Below, piece by piece: positions 6,509 through 14,024 of a DNA stretch of 17,707 nt. Numbering within the stretch: position 1 is the stretch's first letter; each line of letters starts with the position of its first letter. The stretch comes from CAG-791 sp963591995 (GTDB lineage: Bacteria; Bacillota; Clostridia; Lachnospirales; Lachnospiraceae): assembly GCA_963591995.1 (NCBI GenBank), contig CAVAUJ010000051.1, positions 1 through 17,707 on the forward strand. Reading direction: 5' to 3'. The position numbers were made by a program, and so were the translations under genes. Under the pieces are notes generated by a model. The model saw nothing but the letters and a program-made list of their open reading frames with translations. It was not told the DNA's origin and searched no databases.

Positions 6509-7728
6509 CGAACTGCGGCAGCGCCTATATCGGATATCTGGGCTATACGGCGCTGGAGACAGACCTTTTGTTCTTCATGGTCTGCGATACGATTTTCCTG
6601 ACACAGGCCAAGGGCGTTTCCATGGCCAGGGTTTCGCTGCTGACTTTTTTATCTCTGGTTTTCTCTTTGCTGATGCAGTATCCCCTTCTCAAATGGATCG
6701 GCAAGGTTGGCAGTCAGCGGGCGGTGCGTGCGGGGAGCCTTGCCTTTCTCTTATCCGCTGTGTGCATCACCCTTGCACCGAACTATGCGGTGATCTTGCT
6801 CGGCGGCCTTTTGAAATGCATTGGGCACACATTGGGTGCCGTCGGTGCGGTCATATTAAAAAACCGGCTGAGCCAAGAAGGATCCGAGGATCAATACGTT
6901 GTTTGTCAGTCGGATGCGAACGGCCTGACAGCGCTTGTCATGTTCGTCACCGCCCTTAGCTGCGGAGCCCTGTTTCGCAGAAATGACTATTATCCCATGT
7001 ATGTCTGCATACTCTGCAGCCTTGCCGGAGTGGGTATGACCTACTGGTTTTCACGCGGCGATGCCGCGGCAGATGAAATCTGTTTGTCTGCGGCTGCGGA
7101 ATCAACGCAGGGGCAGCAATCCTTTTTTCGGCGTCGGAGCGATGCCGCCGTCCTCTTTACGTCATTTGCCGTTTTTACAGCTTTGACGGGGGTCGGTCTG
7201 TCCTATGCAAAGCTTCATTTGCAGGCGGTTCTCTCGGACCGGGGATCGGACTATGCGGTGATGCTCCTGAGCTTCACGGCAGCGGCTCTTTATCTCCTGC
7301 GATTCCTGTCCAATCTGCTCATGCGCAGCTCCTACCGGCGTGTCGGAAACCGTACGCTTCTTGTGGTTTCCGTGCTGTTGCTGGCTGGCATGCTGCTCCA
7401 GCTGGCACCGCGCACCCCGCTCCTCGAGCATCCCGCCTTCGTTCTCTGCGCGGGTTATCTGCTGTTGGCCTTTGTGCGTGATCCCTATATTACATTGATC
7501 CAGAACATCGCGCTTGCGGAGGCAGAAGCGGATCCGTGCCGTCAGCAAAGTATGCTGATAAAGCTGAACAGCGTCAAAAAGCTCAGTGCGCTGATCCTCT
7601 CTGCGGCAGCGACTCTCCTGATGTACCGGTTCACCTCCTATGCGGTCATACTGGTGATGACGCTGGCTGCCGCGGTCAATCTCGCACTGTGTATCCGGGT
7701 TGCACGATTTCGTGTAATCAAGGCGTAA
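6496..7728 (+). CDS. MFS transporter downstream of the adenylation-kinase fusion
   Basis: This 410-aa hydrophobic protein has about 12 predicted membrane segments, a basic cytoplasmic loop after the second to third helix (KWIGKVGSQRAVRAG, 67-81) and a central charged hydrophilic stretch near residues 190-215, the usual MFS layout. No family-specific substrate motif was recognised. The gene starts 27 bp after the adenylation-kinase stop with no terminator between, so the two are probably one operon and the carrier may export, or import, the product or precursor of that enzyme. No good ribosome site precedes ATG 6496; the overlapping 8-codon frame ending in ATGA may supply coupling. No clear terminator follows. 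Confidence 0.85.
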   Translation: MKKRTNCGSAYIGYLGYTALETDLLFFMVCDTIFLTQAKGVSMARVSLLTFLSLVFSLLMQYPLLKWIGKVGSQRAVRAGSLAFLLSAVCITLAPNYAVILLGGLLKCIGHTLGAVGAVILKNRLSQEGSEDQYVVCQSDANGLTALVMFVTALSCGALFRRNDYYPMYVCILCSLAGVGMTYWFSRGDAAADEICLSAAAESTQGQQSFFRRRSDAAVLFTSFAVFTALTGVGLSYAKLHLQAVLSDRGSDYAVMLLSFTAAALYLLRFLSNLLMRSSYRRVGNRTLLVVSVLLLAGMLLQLAPRTPLLEHPAFVLCAGYLLLAFVRDPYITLIQNIALAEAEADPCRQQSMLIKLNSVKKLSALILSAAATLLMYRFTSYAVILVMTLAAAVNLALCIRVARFRVIKA

Positions 7729-7739
7729 GGTTTACATAA

Positions 7740-7806
7740 AACGGATTGATGGGTGACATGGTTTTGATGAGCATGGAAGCCTACGAAACGCAGATGCGTA
7801 GGCAGC
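7740..7806 (+). pseudogene. Remnant of a Phd/YefM-type antitoxin gene
   Basis: In one frame after the stop 7737-7739, the translation contains NG followed by GDMVLMSMEAYETQMRRQ. This closely resembles the conserved NGxGDMVxMSxEAYE core of Phd/YefM antitoxins, which normally lies in the middle of an 80-90 aa protein. Neither the N-terminal DNA-binding part nor a toxin gene is present, and the frame runs into the antisense of the YcxB-like gene. The assignment is from family memory and rests on about 20 residues. Confidence 0.5.
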
Positions 7807-7809
7807 GGA

Positions 7810-8367
7810 TCACCGCACGACATGCTGCTTTTCGGAGGGCAGCTTTTCCTGCACATATTTCCAGGCGGCATCCGGCCCGCCCGGAATCTGCTTGCCGGGC
7901 AATAGATAGGCCTTGGTATTCTCCACATAAATATACACGGCAGTAGCAGTGCGCCACGCGCCGTACAGCTGCGCCCATTCAAAGCATTGGCCGGAGGACT
8001 GGCTGTTCTGCCTGCCAGCTTCCAGCACGCGCACGCCGTCAGCCGACAGCTCCACACGGTACACATTGCGGGGCTTTTCCAGTTTCATGCGTTTTGCCTG
8101 CCTGGATACGGACTGGAAAAAGGACGCGATGTACACAAGGGGGAGGCCTACGCCGACAATGAGCAGCACCGTGCCAAGAAGAGCCGCGCCCTCCCGTTTG
8201 CCGATCTGGGTGAAGCAGACGACGGCAAATGCTGCCATCAGCACAGCGAACAAAAGCGGACGGCGCCACCGCTTTTGCCGTGTAAACACATCAAATACCG
8301 AAAACTCCCGGAATAAGGCGGTGTCCAGCCGCACCGGGACAGAAAGCGTTTTTTTGTTCACAGCCAT
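7810..8367 (-). CDS. YcxB-like membrane protein
   Basis: This 185-aa protein has two adjacent membrane segments (about 36-53 and 61-84), a basic stretch after the second (RQAKRMKLEKPR, 89-100) and a C-terminal soluble domain (about 100-180). That domain has alternating beta-type segments ending in YIYVENTKAYLLPGKQI and a short helix, the layout of YcxB-like proteins. Their function is unknown. On the minus strand, GAAAGGG lies about 9 bp before the ATG. It is transcribed opposite to the MFS gene on one side and divergently from the sensor-kinase operon on the other. No partner gene is apparent. Confidence 0.75.
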   Translation of the reverse strand: MAVNKKTLSVPVRLDTALFREFSVFDVFTRQKRWRRPLLFAVLMAAFAVVCFTQIGKREGAALLGTVLLIVGVGLPLVYIASFFQSVSRQAKRMKLEKPRNVYRVELSADGVRVLEAGRQNSQSSGQCFEWAQLYGAWRTATAVYIYVENTKAYLLPGKQIPGGPDAAWKYVQEKLPSEKQHVVR

Positions 8368-8402
8368 AACGGTACCCTTTCCGACTCACACGTTTTCACA
8401 CA

Positions 8403-8432
8403 TTTTTACGCTGCCCGGTACATCGTTTGCAA
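8403..8432 (-). promoter_or_regulatory. Possible promoter of the YcxB-like gene
   Basis: On the minus strand TTGCAA (plus 8427-8432) and TAAAAA (plus 8403-8408) are 18 bp apart, 36 bp upstream of the start codon. The boxes are imperfect and this is the best candidate in the divergent region 8368-8710. A lone TTGACA (plus 8474-8479) has no matching -10 box. Confidence 0.3.
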
Positions 8433-8558
8433 AATAACCAGCCAAATAGCGCAGACTTTTTTCCGAGGGTGCGTGTCAAAAATCCTCAGCGGAATTTCCA
8501 TTCATCATAGCACGATACCGGGCTGCTGCAAGCATATTTCATGAATATTTCGCCGGAC

Positions 8559-8587
8559 TTGCCGCGAAAATGTTCGAGTTGTACAAT
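8559..8587 (+). promoter_or_regulatory. Putative promoter of the sensor-kinase operon
   Basis: TTGCCG (8559-8564) and TACAAT (8582-8587) are separated by 17 bp. The predicted transcript would have a leader of about 115 nt before the kinase start at 8711. The rest of 8368-8558 shows no open gene. Confidence 0.5.
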
Positions 8588-8633
8588 GGTGGTGATTCAG
8601 AGCAGGGGAATCTGCACATATGTTTAACATCCA

Positions 8634-8664
8634 CATCTCGATTTTCCTTCGGAAAACCTCGATG
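8634..8664 (+). promoter_or_regulatory. Hairpin in the leader of the kinase operon
   Basis: CATC-T-CGA then TTTTCC (8642-8647) pairs with GGAAAA (8651-8656) and TCGATG (8659-8664) around a TTC loop. No T-run follows, so it is not a terminator; it may stabilise the mRNA or be a regulator site. Confidence 0.4.
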
Positions 8665-8710
8665 CGGCTCTGAAGGGTCACGAATCATCTCATAAAAGGA
8701 GCGCCCGCAC

Positions 8711-10228
8711 ATGAGTTTTTTCCAACGTCATACGACCTTGAAGGGGCGTATGATTCTTTTTCTGGGTGTCTTTTTCAGTGCACTGCTGGTGCAGCGCTAT
8801 ATCAACTATTACCAATCCAACGTTGTTATGGACCGGTTGGACAGACAGACCGGAAACTTCCACTTCATCAGCCAGTTCTCGGGCGGAGTGGAGAAACAAT
8901 TGGCGGCATTGTCCGATTTTCGATGGGAAAACGGAGATACCGGTGCATTGCAGGAATCCTTGCGGGAGAGCGCCAGTGTCTGCGATGCCTGGCTCTGGAG
9001 GATTAACGGCAATCTGGCGGAGGTGGGAGAGGAACAGTACCTGCTGGCCCGGGCGGTACGAACGACCTATGGCAACTACGATGCCATGCTGGACGACCTG
9101 ATCGCAGAGCTTGAACGAAACGACCGGGCAGCGGCAGCGAACATTTACTACGGGCAGCTGTCTGATTGCGGGGGGTATTTGCAGCAATATACCTCGGAGT
9201 TGCTGCAGACGGCCATCTCGGATGGGCAGAGCACCTACAGCACACTATCCGCTTTGAACACCAGGCTCAAGGTTGTTGAAATCTTCACAACCATCGTCTG
9301 CTTTGGATTGGGGGTGCTGGTGCTCGGCTCGGTTTGGCAGCTTTTGAATCCGGTGCAGCAGCTGGTTGCCGCGTCGCGCGATATCGGGGACGGGAAATTC
9401 GACACCCCGGACGTCCAGGTGCACCGGAATGACGAAATCGGGCAGCTGGTAAGGGCATTCAACACGATGAAGCATTCCATGGCCCGGCAGGTGGCTACAC
9501 TGCAGGAAAAAAATGAAATCGAGCGCCAGCTGCACCGCCGCGAAACGGAAGCCCTCGAGCTGCAGAATACGATGGAGCGCGCTCGTCTGCAGCAGCTGCG
9601 CAGCCAGATCGACCCGCACTTTCTCTTTAATACGTTGGGCGTTATTCTGCGCATGGCGGACGAAGAGGAGGCCCCGCGTACCAGCGGACTGCTTACGGCA
9701 TTGTCGCAGCTTTTGCGGTACAGCCTTGCCAGCAACGATCTGCAGGTTCCGCTCTCGCGGGAGGTGCGCATAGTGGACGATTTCTACGCGATTTATCATG
9801 TGCGCTTCGGAGAACGTGTTCGCCTGACATGGGACCTTGGCGAGGATATTGAGCTGACCGAAACGCACATTCCTTCGTTTATCCTGCAGCCGTTGGTGGA
9901 AAATGCGTTCAAGCACGGCATTGTCCCCAAGGAAAGCGGCGGCACCGTGCGCATCATTGTGCGCCGTGTGCCGCACCGCCGGATGCTGTATATTGCGGTG
10001 GCGGACGACGGCGCCGGTATGGATCGTGAAGCGTTGCGCACGGTGCGTGAAGGGCTGAAAAATCCGCCCAAAACAGGAGAGCACATCGGTATTTACAACG
10101 TGGCGGCAAGGGTACAGCTGATGGAACCGCCCGGCACGCTGCGGCTGTATTCCAGACAGGGGTACGGAACCCGCTCGGTGCTGTTCCTGCCGTTAATCGA
10201 GACCTGGGAGGAGGACGAGGATGTATAA
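8711..10228 (+). CDS. LytS/YesM-family sensor histidine kinase with HAMP
   Basis: This is a 505-aa membrane kinase. A first membrane segment (about 14-28) and a second (about 191-210) enclose an extracytoplasmic, probably helical domain of about 160 residues. A HAMP domain (about 211-262) and a coiled coil (about 262-297) lead to the His_kinase (PF06580) core. The phospho-acceptor is His303 in QIDPHFLFNTL. The ATPase domain has the N-box PLVENAFKHG (394-403), DDGAGM (432-437) and GIYNV (460-464). It phosphorylates the downstream AraC-type regulator, whose start overlaps its stop by 8 bp. A downstream anchored DctP protein suggests ligand input through a binding protein. AAAGGAG (8695-8701) supports the start. 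Confidence 0.92.
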   Translation: MSFFQRHTTLKGRMILFLGVFFSALLVQRYINYYQSNVVMDRLDRQTGNFHFISQFSGGVEKQLAALSDFRWENGDTGALQESLRESASVCDAWLWRINGNLAEVGEEQYLLARAVRTTYGNYDAMLDDLIAELERNDRAAAANIYYGQLSDCGGYLQQYTSELLQTAISDGQSTYSTLSALNTRLKVVEIFTTIVCFGLGVLVLGSVWQLLNPVQQLVAASRDIGDGKFDTPDVQVHRNDEIGQLVRAFNTMKHSMARQVATLQEKNEIERQLHRRETEALELQNTMERARLQQLRSQIDPHFLFNTLGVILRMADEEEAPRTSGLLTALSQLLRYSLASNDLQVPLSREVRIVDDFYAIYHVRFGERVRLTWDLGEDIELTETHIPSFILQPLVENAFKHGIVPKESGGTVRIIVRRVPHRRMLYIAVADDGAGMDREALRTVREGLKNPPKTGEHIGIYNVAARVQLMEPPGTLRLYSRQGYGTRSVLFLPLIETWEEDEDV

Positions 10229-11030
10229 GATTCTGATTGCCGACGATGAGGCGATGGAACGGGAGGCATTGAAGGACCTGGTCATCCGACGCTTTGCCCA
10301 CAAGGTGGAGGTTCATACCGCAGAAAACGGCCGCCGCACCCATGATAAGGCGCTGCTGCTGGGGGTCGATCTTATTTTGATGGACATTGAAATGCCGGGG
10401 ATCAATGGGCTGGAAGCGGCTCGTGAGGTGGTTGCCAGACTGCCGGGCTGCAAGGTCATTTTCGTGACGGCCTACAGCCTGTTCCAGTATGCGTACGAGG
10501 CGATGCGGCTGGGGGCCTGCGGTTATGTTTTAAAGCCTGTCGTGCCGGACGAAGCGGAGGGAGCCATCCGCAAGGCATTGGCACAGATCGAGACCGAACG
10601 CAGGCTGGCGGATCTGGCACCTGCTGCGGTAGAGTCTGCTCCCGAGCAGGACAACGATGCTGCGCCGGACGGAGTCGGCGGCAAAATGGAGCTTCTGATG
10701 CAGCAGGTCAGGGCTTATATCGACGAAAACTATATGTACGAGCTTTCTCTGGACAGCGTGGGAGATATTCTGAACATCAGCCCGGCGTACCTGTCCAGTC
10801 AGTTCAAAAAATATCTGCACGTTGGATTTCTTGACTACCTGACCGAGGCGCGGATGCGGGCTGCCTGCGAATTGCTGGGAGATCCGCTTCGCTCCACATC
10901 CGAGGTTGCCGGCATGGTAGGATACGAGGATGCCAGCTATTTTACCCGCGCTTTCAAAAAACGCACCGGCCTGACGCCGACGCAATATCGCCGCGGCGTC
11001 GCGCATAATCGCAGGGGGGCGGCGGAATGA
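10221..11030 (+). CDS. YesN-type response regulator, REC plus AraC HTH
   Basis: The 269-aa protein has an N-terminal receiver domain (1-120) with the acidic pocket D8-D9-E10, phospho-acceptor Asp55 in LILMDIEMPG, a conserved switch Thr (VTAYS) and Lys105 (VLKP). After a linker of about 45 residues comes an AraC-type DNA-binding domain (about 167-262) with both helix-turn-helix units: SLDSVGDILNISPAYLSSQFKK and STSEVAGMVGYEDASYFTRAFKK, then TGLTPTQYRR. The ATG lies 8 bp inside the kinase gene; the GAGGACGAGG stretch before it serves as ribosome site. The likely target is the TRAP promoter region at 12158-12226, about 1.1 kb downstream, as is usual for YesMN-type systems. No target has been shown. 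Confidence 0.93.
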   Translation: MYKILIADDEAMEREALKDLVIRRFAHKVEVHTAENGRRTHDKALLLGVDLILMDIEMPGINGLEAAREVVARLPGCKVIFVTAYSLFQYAYEAMRLGACGYVLKPVVPDEAEGAIRKALAQIETERRLADLAPAAVESAPEQDNDAAPDGVGGKMELLMQQVRAYIDENYMYELSLDSVGDILNISPAYLSSQFKKYLHVGFLDYLTEARMRAACELLGDPLRSTSEVAGMVGYEDASYFTRAFKKRTGLTPTQYRRGVAHNRRGAAE

Positions 11031-12067
11031 GACGGTTTTTGCGACATTTTCCGCTGTTTGCGGCTCTTTTGCTGACGGCTGCGGCTGCGGGGGCGTTCTG
11101 GCTGCATCGAGAGACGGAGGAGACGGAACCTCTGCCGGAACTGATCCTGCGCTATGCAGAGAACCAGCCGGAGGGATACCCTACAACGAGAGCGGCACGT
11201 GCCTTTGCCGAGATGATTTTCGAACGAACCGGCGGACGGGTTCAGGTGCGGGTTTACAGCAATGGCGAGCTGGGGAGCGAGACCAGCATCGTCGAGCAGA
11301 TGGAGTGTGGGGGCATCGATTTTTCCCGCATATCGGTCATGTCGTTGGGAGAATTCGTTCCGGAGACCTATGTTTTGCAGCTTCCGTATCTATATGAGGA
11401 TGGTGACCACATGTGGACGGCGTTGGATGGTCCCATCGGGCAGGTGTTCCTGGATTCCATCCGGAAAAGGATCGGGCTGACGGGGCTTGCGTGGTTTGAT
11501 GCGGGGGCGCGGCATTTCTACACGAACGAACCGGTGGAAACGCTGGACGATTTGAAGGGACTGCGTATCCGCATCGGTGAGTCAAGCCTGATGCAGAGCA
11601 TTGTCAGTGATCTGGGGGCGGTGCCTGTGCCGCTTCCTTATGACGATGTGTACAGCGCCCTGGCAAAAGGGGAAATCGACGGGGCGGAGAACAACTGGCC
11701 CAGCTATGCGTTTACCGGGCACTACGAGGTGTCCAAGTACATGCTGCTGGACGAGCATACGCGAATCCCGGAGCTGCTGCTGGCCAGCGGAGAAGCGATG
11801 GAAGAGCTGGCGGCGCTGGACGAGGGATATCCGGAGCTTGTGCGCGAATGTGCAAAGGAGGCGCAGGAGCTGGAGCGGGAGCTTTGGACAGAGGAGGAAG
11901 AAAACTCGGAGCAGAGGATGCGTGCGGCGGGAGTAACCGTCACGACGTTAAGCGCCGGGGAGCTGGCACGGTTTCAGGCAGCGGTGCAGCCGATTTATGA
12001 ACAATACGCCGGCCAGAAGGCATTGATTGAGCGCATCCGGGCCTGCGGGGAAAAGTATAAAAGATGA
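11027..12067 (+). CDS. Membrane-anchored DctP-family TRAP-type binding protein
   Basis: This 346-aa DctP-family protein has an N-terminal hydrophobic segment (about 8-26) flanked by arginines and followed by an acidic stretch (ETEETE). There is no lipobox Cys; it may be anchored rather than released, although cleavage after the AAAAGA run is possible. The fold markers include the GGRVQVRVYSNGELGS segment (69-84), the Arg of DDLKGLRIRI (R182) that binds carboxylate in the family, and KGEIDGAENNW (214-224). The start overlaps the regulator stop as ATGA (11027-11030), making a three-gene translationally coupled operon that has a binding protein but no permease. That suggests a co-sensor of the kinase rather than a transport subunit. 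It is paralogous to the lipoprotein at 12314. A terminator follows at 12087-12115. Confidence 0.85.
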   Translation: MRRFLRHFPLFAALLLTAAAAGAFWLHRETEETEPLPELILRYAENQPEGYPTTRAARAFAEMIFERTGGRVQVRVYSNGELGSETSIVEQMECGGIDFSRISVMSLGEFVPETYVLQLPYLYEDGDHMWTALDGPIGQVFLDSIRKRIGLTGLAWFDAGARHFYTNEPVETLDDLKGLRIRIGESSLMQSIVSDLGAVPVPLPYDDVYSALAKGEIDGAENNWPSYAFTGHYEVSKYMLLDEHTRIPELLLASGEAMEELAALDEGYPELVRECAKEAQELERELWTEEEENSEQRMRAAGVTVTTLSAGELARFQAAVQPIYEQYAGQKALIERIRACGEKYKR

Positions 12068-12086
12068 AAGGATTCGTGAAAATAAC

Positions 12087-12115
12087 GACCTCTCTGCGCG
12101 GAGAGGTCTTTTTTT
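12087..12115 (+). terminator. Rho-independent terminator of the sensor operon
   Basis: GACCTCTC (12087-12094) and GAGAGGTC (12101-12108) pair perfectly around TGCGCG and are followed by seven T (12109-12115), 19 bp after the stop. It separates the sensor operon from the transporter operon. Confidence 0.93.
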
Positions 12116-12157
12116 ATTGCACATTACCGGGTGCAACACGCGCCGCACACGCAAAAC

Positions 12158-12226
12158 GCACAAACAAAAACCGCATATTCTTTTGAAAAGCAGCACATTT
12201 TTGTGAACGCATTGCACGGTTATGAT
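12158..12226 (+). promoter_or_regulatory. Putative activator-dependent promoter of the TRAP operon
   Basis: TATGAT (12221-12226) is a good -10 box without a matching -35 box, as at activator-dependent promoters; a poorer alternative is TTGCAC (12212-12217) with TAAAGT (12235-12240). Upstream, GCACA-N9-CGCAT (12158-12176) and GCACA-N10-CGCAT (12193-12212) form an imperfect direct repeat, and CACA-TTTT-TGTG (12194-12205) is a palindrome. AraC-type regulators usually bind direct repeats near -35, so these are candidate sites for the adjacent regulator. Confidence 0.35.
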
Positions 12227-12313
12227 GATCTCGATAAAGTGGGAATTGTCAACGGGGCAGTGCTCCGGAGGGGGGCTGTCCAATCAGAATAGAAGTAAGA
12301 AGGAGGATCCATC

Positions 12314-13417
12314 ATGAAAAAGTTACTTTCCCTCACAATGGCTGCTGCAATGGCCGTTAGCTTAGCTGCTTGCGGCAGCAGCAACACATCTGCCCCGGCG
12401 GAGGCAACCACAGAGGCGAAGGAAGAGGCGACCACAGAGACCCCGACCGATGCCGCTGCGGAGACCGCCGGTGATACCGCCGCTGCTTCCGGCGACCCTG
12501 CCGTGACGCTTGTCTATGCGGAGGTTAACCCGCTGGACACAATCGTTGGTCAGACGGCTACCGCCTTCAAGGAGAAGGTGGAAGAGCTCTCCGGCGGCTC
12601 CATTACGATTGATATTCAGGCCTCCGGCGTTCTGGGATCCGAGAATGACGTTCTCGACAACATTCTGGCCGGCGGCGACACCATCGATATGTCCCGTATC
12701 TCTGCTTTTGCTCTGACCAGCTACGGCTGCAACAAGGCAACGCTGCTGTCCATCCCTTACACCTGGGAGAGCCGTGAGCACTGGTGGAACTTTGCCAACT
12801 CGGATCTGGCACAGGAGTTCCTGGACGAGCCGCAGGAAATCGGCCTGCCCATCCGTGGTATATTCTACGGCGAGGAGGGCTTCCGTCATTTCTTCACCGT
12901 GGATCCGGTTTCCGGTCTTGAGGATCTCAAGGGCATGAAGCTGCGCGTTTCCAACGACCCGGTTATGAACGGCATGGTTGAAGGCCTGGGCGCTTCTCCG
13001 ACGGTCGTTTCCTTCGGTGAGCTGTACAGCGCATTGCAGACCGGCGTTGTGGATGGCGCAGAGCAGCCCATCGCCAACTACAAGTCCAACGCATTCCCGG
13101 AGGTTGCCAACAACCTGATTCTGGATGGTCACACCCTGGGCGCCGTGCAGGTTGTCATCACGGACAATGCATGGAACAAGCTGACGGAGAACCAGCAGCA
13201 GTGCATCATGGAAGCCGGTAAGTATGCGCAGGAGTTCAACGCCCAGCTTTCGGAGAGCGAGGAGAACAAGGTCCTTGAGCAGCTGAAGTCCGAAGGCTGC
13301 AACGTTGTCGAGGTTACGGACAAACAGGCCTGGGCAGATGCCTGCGCCGAGGTTATCGAAGAGAATACCAAGAGTCAGGCTGAGCTGTACCAGCAGCTGA
13401 AGGATTTTGCAAAATAA
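12314..13417 (+). CDS. dctP: TRAP transporter substrate-binding lipoprotein, DctP family
   Basis: The 367-aa precursor has a classic lipoprotein signal, MKKLLSLT then a hydrophobic stretch and SLAAC, with Cys20 as the lipid anchor. A Thr/Glu/Ala-rich linker (about 21-62) precedes the two-lobed binding domain (about 64-367). The conserved binding-site Arg is R211 in LKGMKLRV, and the signature VVDGAEQPIANY (245-256) follows. DctP proteins bind carboxylates or sugar acids with the Arg making a salt bridge; the substrate cannot be read from sequence here. AGAAGGAGG supports the start. It is the first gene of a dctP-dctQ-dctM operon and probably the most abundant product, since a strong hairpin follows at 13449-13475. 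Confidence 0.93.
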   Translation: MKKLLSLTMAAAMAVSLAACGSSNTSAPAEATTEAKEEATTETPTDAAAETAGDTAAASGDPAVTLVYAEVNPLDTIVGQTATAFKEKVEELSGGSITIDIQASGVLGSENDVLDNILAGGDTIDMSRISAFALTSYGCNKATLLSIPYTWESREHWWNFANSDLAQEFLDEPQEIGLPIRGIFYGEEGFRHFFTVDPVSGLEDLKGMKLRVSNDPVMNGMVEGLGASPTVVSFGELYSALQTGVVDGAEQPIANYKSNAFPEVANNLILDGHTLGAVQVVITDNAWNKLTENQQQCIMEAGKYAQEFNAQLSESEENKVLEQLKSEGCNVVEVTDKQAWADACAEVIEENTKSQAELYQQLKDFAK

Positions 13418-13448
13418 ATCTTTTACCTGAGCGTACGTAAATCACACA

Positions 13449-13475
13449 GGGCGGCGCGGCGCGGCCGCACCGCCC
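13449..13475 (+). terminator. Intra-operon hairpin, partial terminator
   Basis: GGGCGG (13449-13454) pairs with CCGCCC (13470-13475) and GCGGC (13456-13460) with GCCGC (13464-13468), with one C/A mismatch and a 3-nt loop. It is followed by GATTTATTTT, a weak T-tract, so termination is likely incomplete. It lies between dctP and dctQ, 31 bp after the dctP stop and 24 bp before the dctQ start. Confidence 0.7.
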
Positions 13476-13499
13476 GATTTATTTTAGGAGGCCGTAGCG

Positions 13500-14024
13500 A
13501 TGCCAAACATTTTTAAGACGCTCGATAAGGTGCGTCCGGTCTATGACGGCGTATACAAGGTGGTGATGTTTGTCTGCAAGCTGTTGCTCGTTGCCGATAT
13601 CCTTATCACCTCTTACGCAGTTGCCGGTCGTTACATTCCGTTCATCTCGGATCCTTCGTGGTCGGAGGAGATCGTACTGACCCTGATGAGTTACATGGCT
13701 GTGCTTTCCGCTGCGTTGGCAATTCGACGCGGGGCACATATTCGCATGACTGCATTTGATCCGTACCTGCCCAAAATCGTGGTAAAGGTTTTGGATATTC
13801 TGGCGGATGCAGGCGTGCTGGTACTCGGGGGGATTATGATGGTTTGCGGCTGGAATTATGCCTCCACGCTGGGCGGACGAGGATTCTACGTTTCGATGCC
13901 GTGGCTGTCCCGCTTCTGGATGTATTTCCCTGTGCCGCTGGCCGGTGCTGCGATGATTGTTTTTGAGGTGGAAGCGCTGTACAACCACATCAGAAGCTTT
14001 TTTGTAAAGGAGGCTGACGCATAA
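13500..14024 (+). CDS. dctQ: TRAP transporter small membrane subunit, DctQ family
   Basis: The 174-aa protein has four predicted membrane segments (about 20-42, 57-75, 95-118 and 137-158). The region from WSEE (54-57) to RRGAHIRM (76-83) is the DctQ hallmark. DctQ supports the large permease DctM and contacts the binding protein in sodium-coupled TRAP uptake. AGGAGG (13486-13491) supports ATG 13500. The stop overlaps the dctM start by one base (TAATG), so the two integral subunits are made in coupled amounts. Separate DctQ and DctM genes rather than a fused QM protein are seen. Confidence 0.92.
   Translation: MPNIFKTLDKVRPVYDGVYKVVMFVCKLLLVADILITSYAVAGRYIPFISDPSWSEEIVLTLMSYMAVLSAALAIRRGAHIRMTAFDPYLPKIVVKVLDILADAGVLVLGGIMMVCGWNYASTLGGRGFYVSMPWLSRFWMYFPVPLAGAAMIVFEVEALYNHIRSFFVKEADA

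Noticed and set aside
7779..7803. Hairpin GCCTACG/CGTAGGC as terminator between MFS and YcxB-like genes
   Set aside because: A 7-bp stem without a T-run in either direction; it also falls within the Phd-like remnant.
9245..10084. 279-codon minus-strand frame opposite the kinase
   Set aside because: It lies wholly inside a clearly coding kinase gene, and its sequence has no recognisable domain.
12362..13132. 256-codon minus-strand frame opposite dctP
   Set aside because: Antisense shadow of a high-GC gene; no ribosome site or protein family features.
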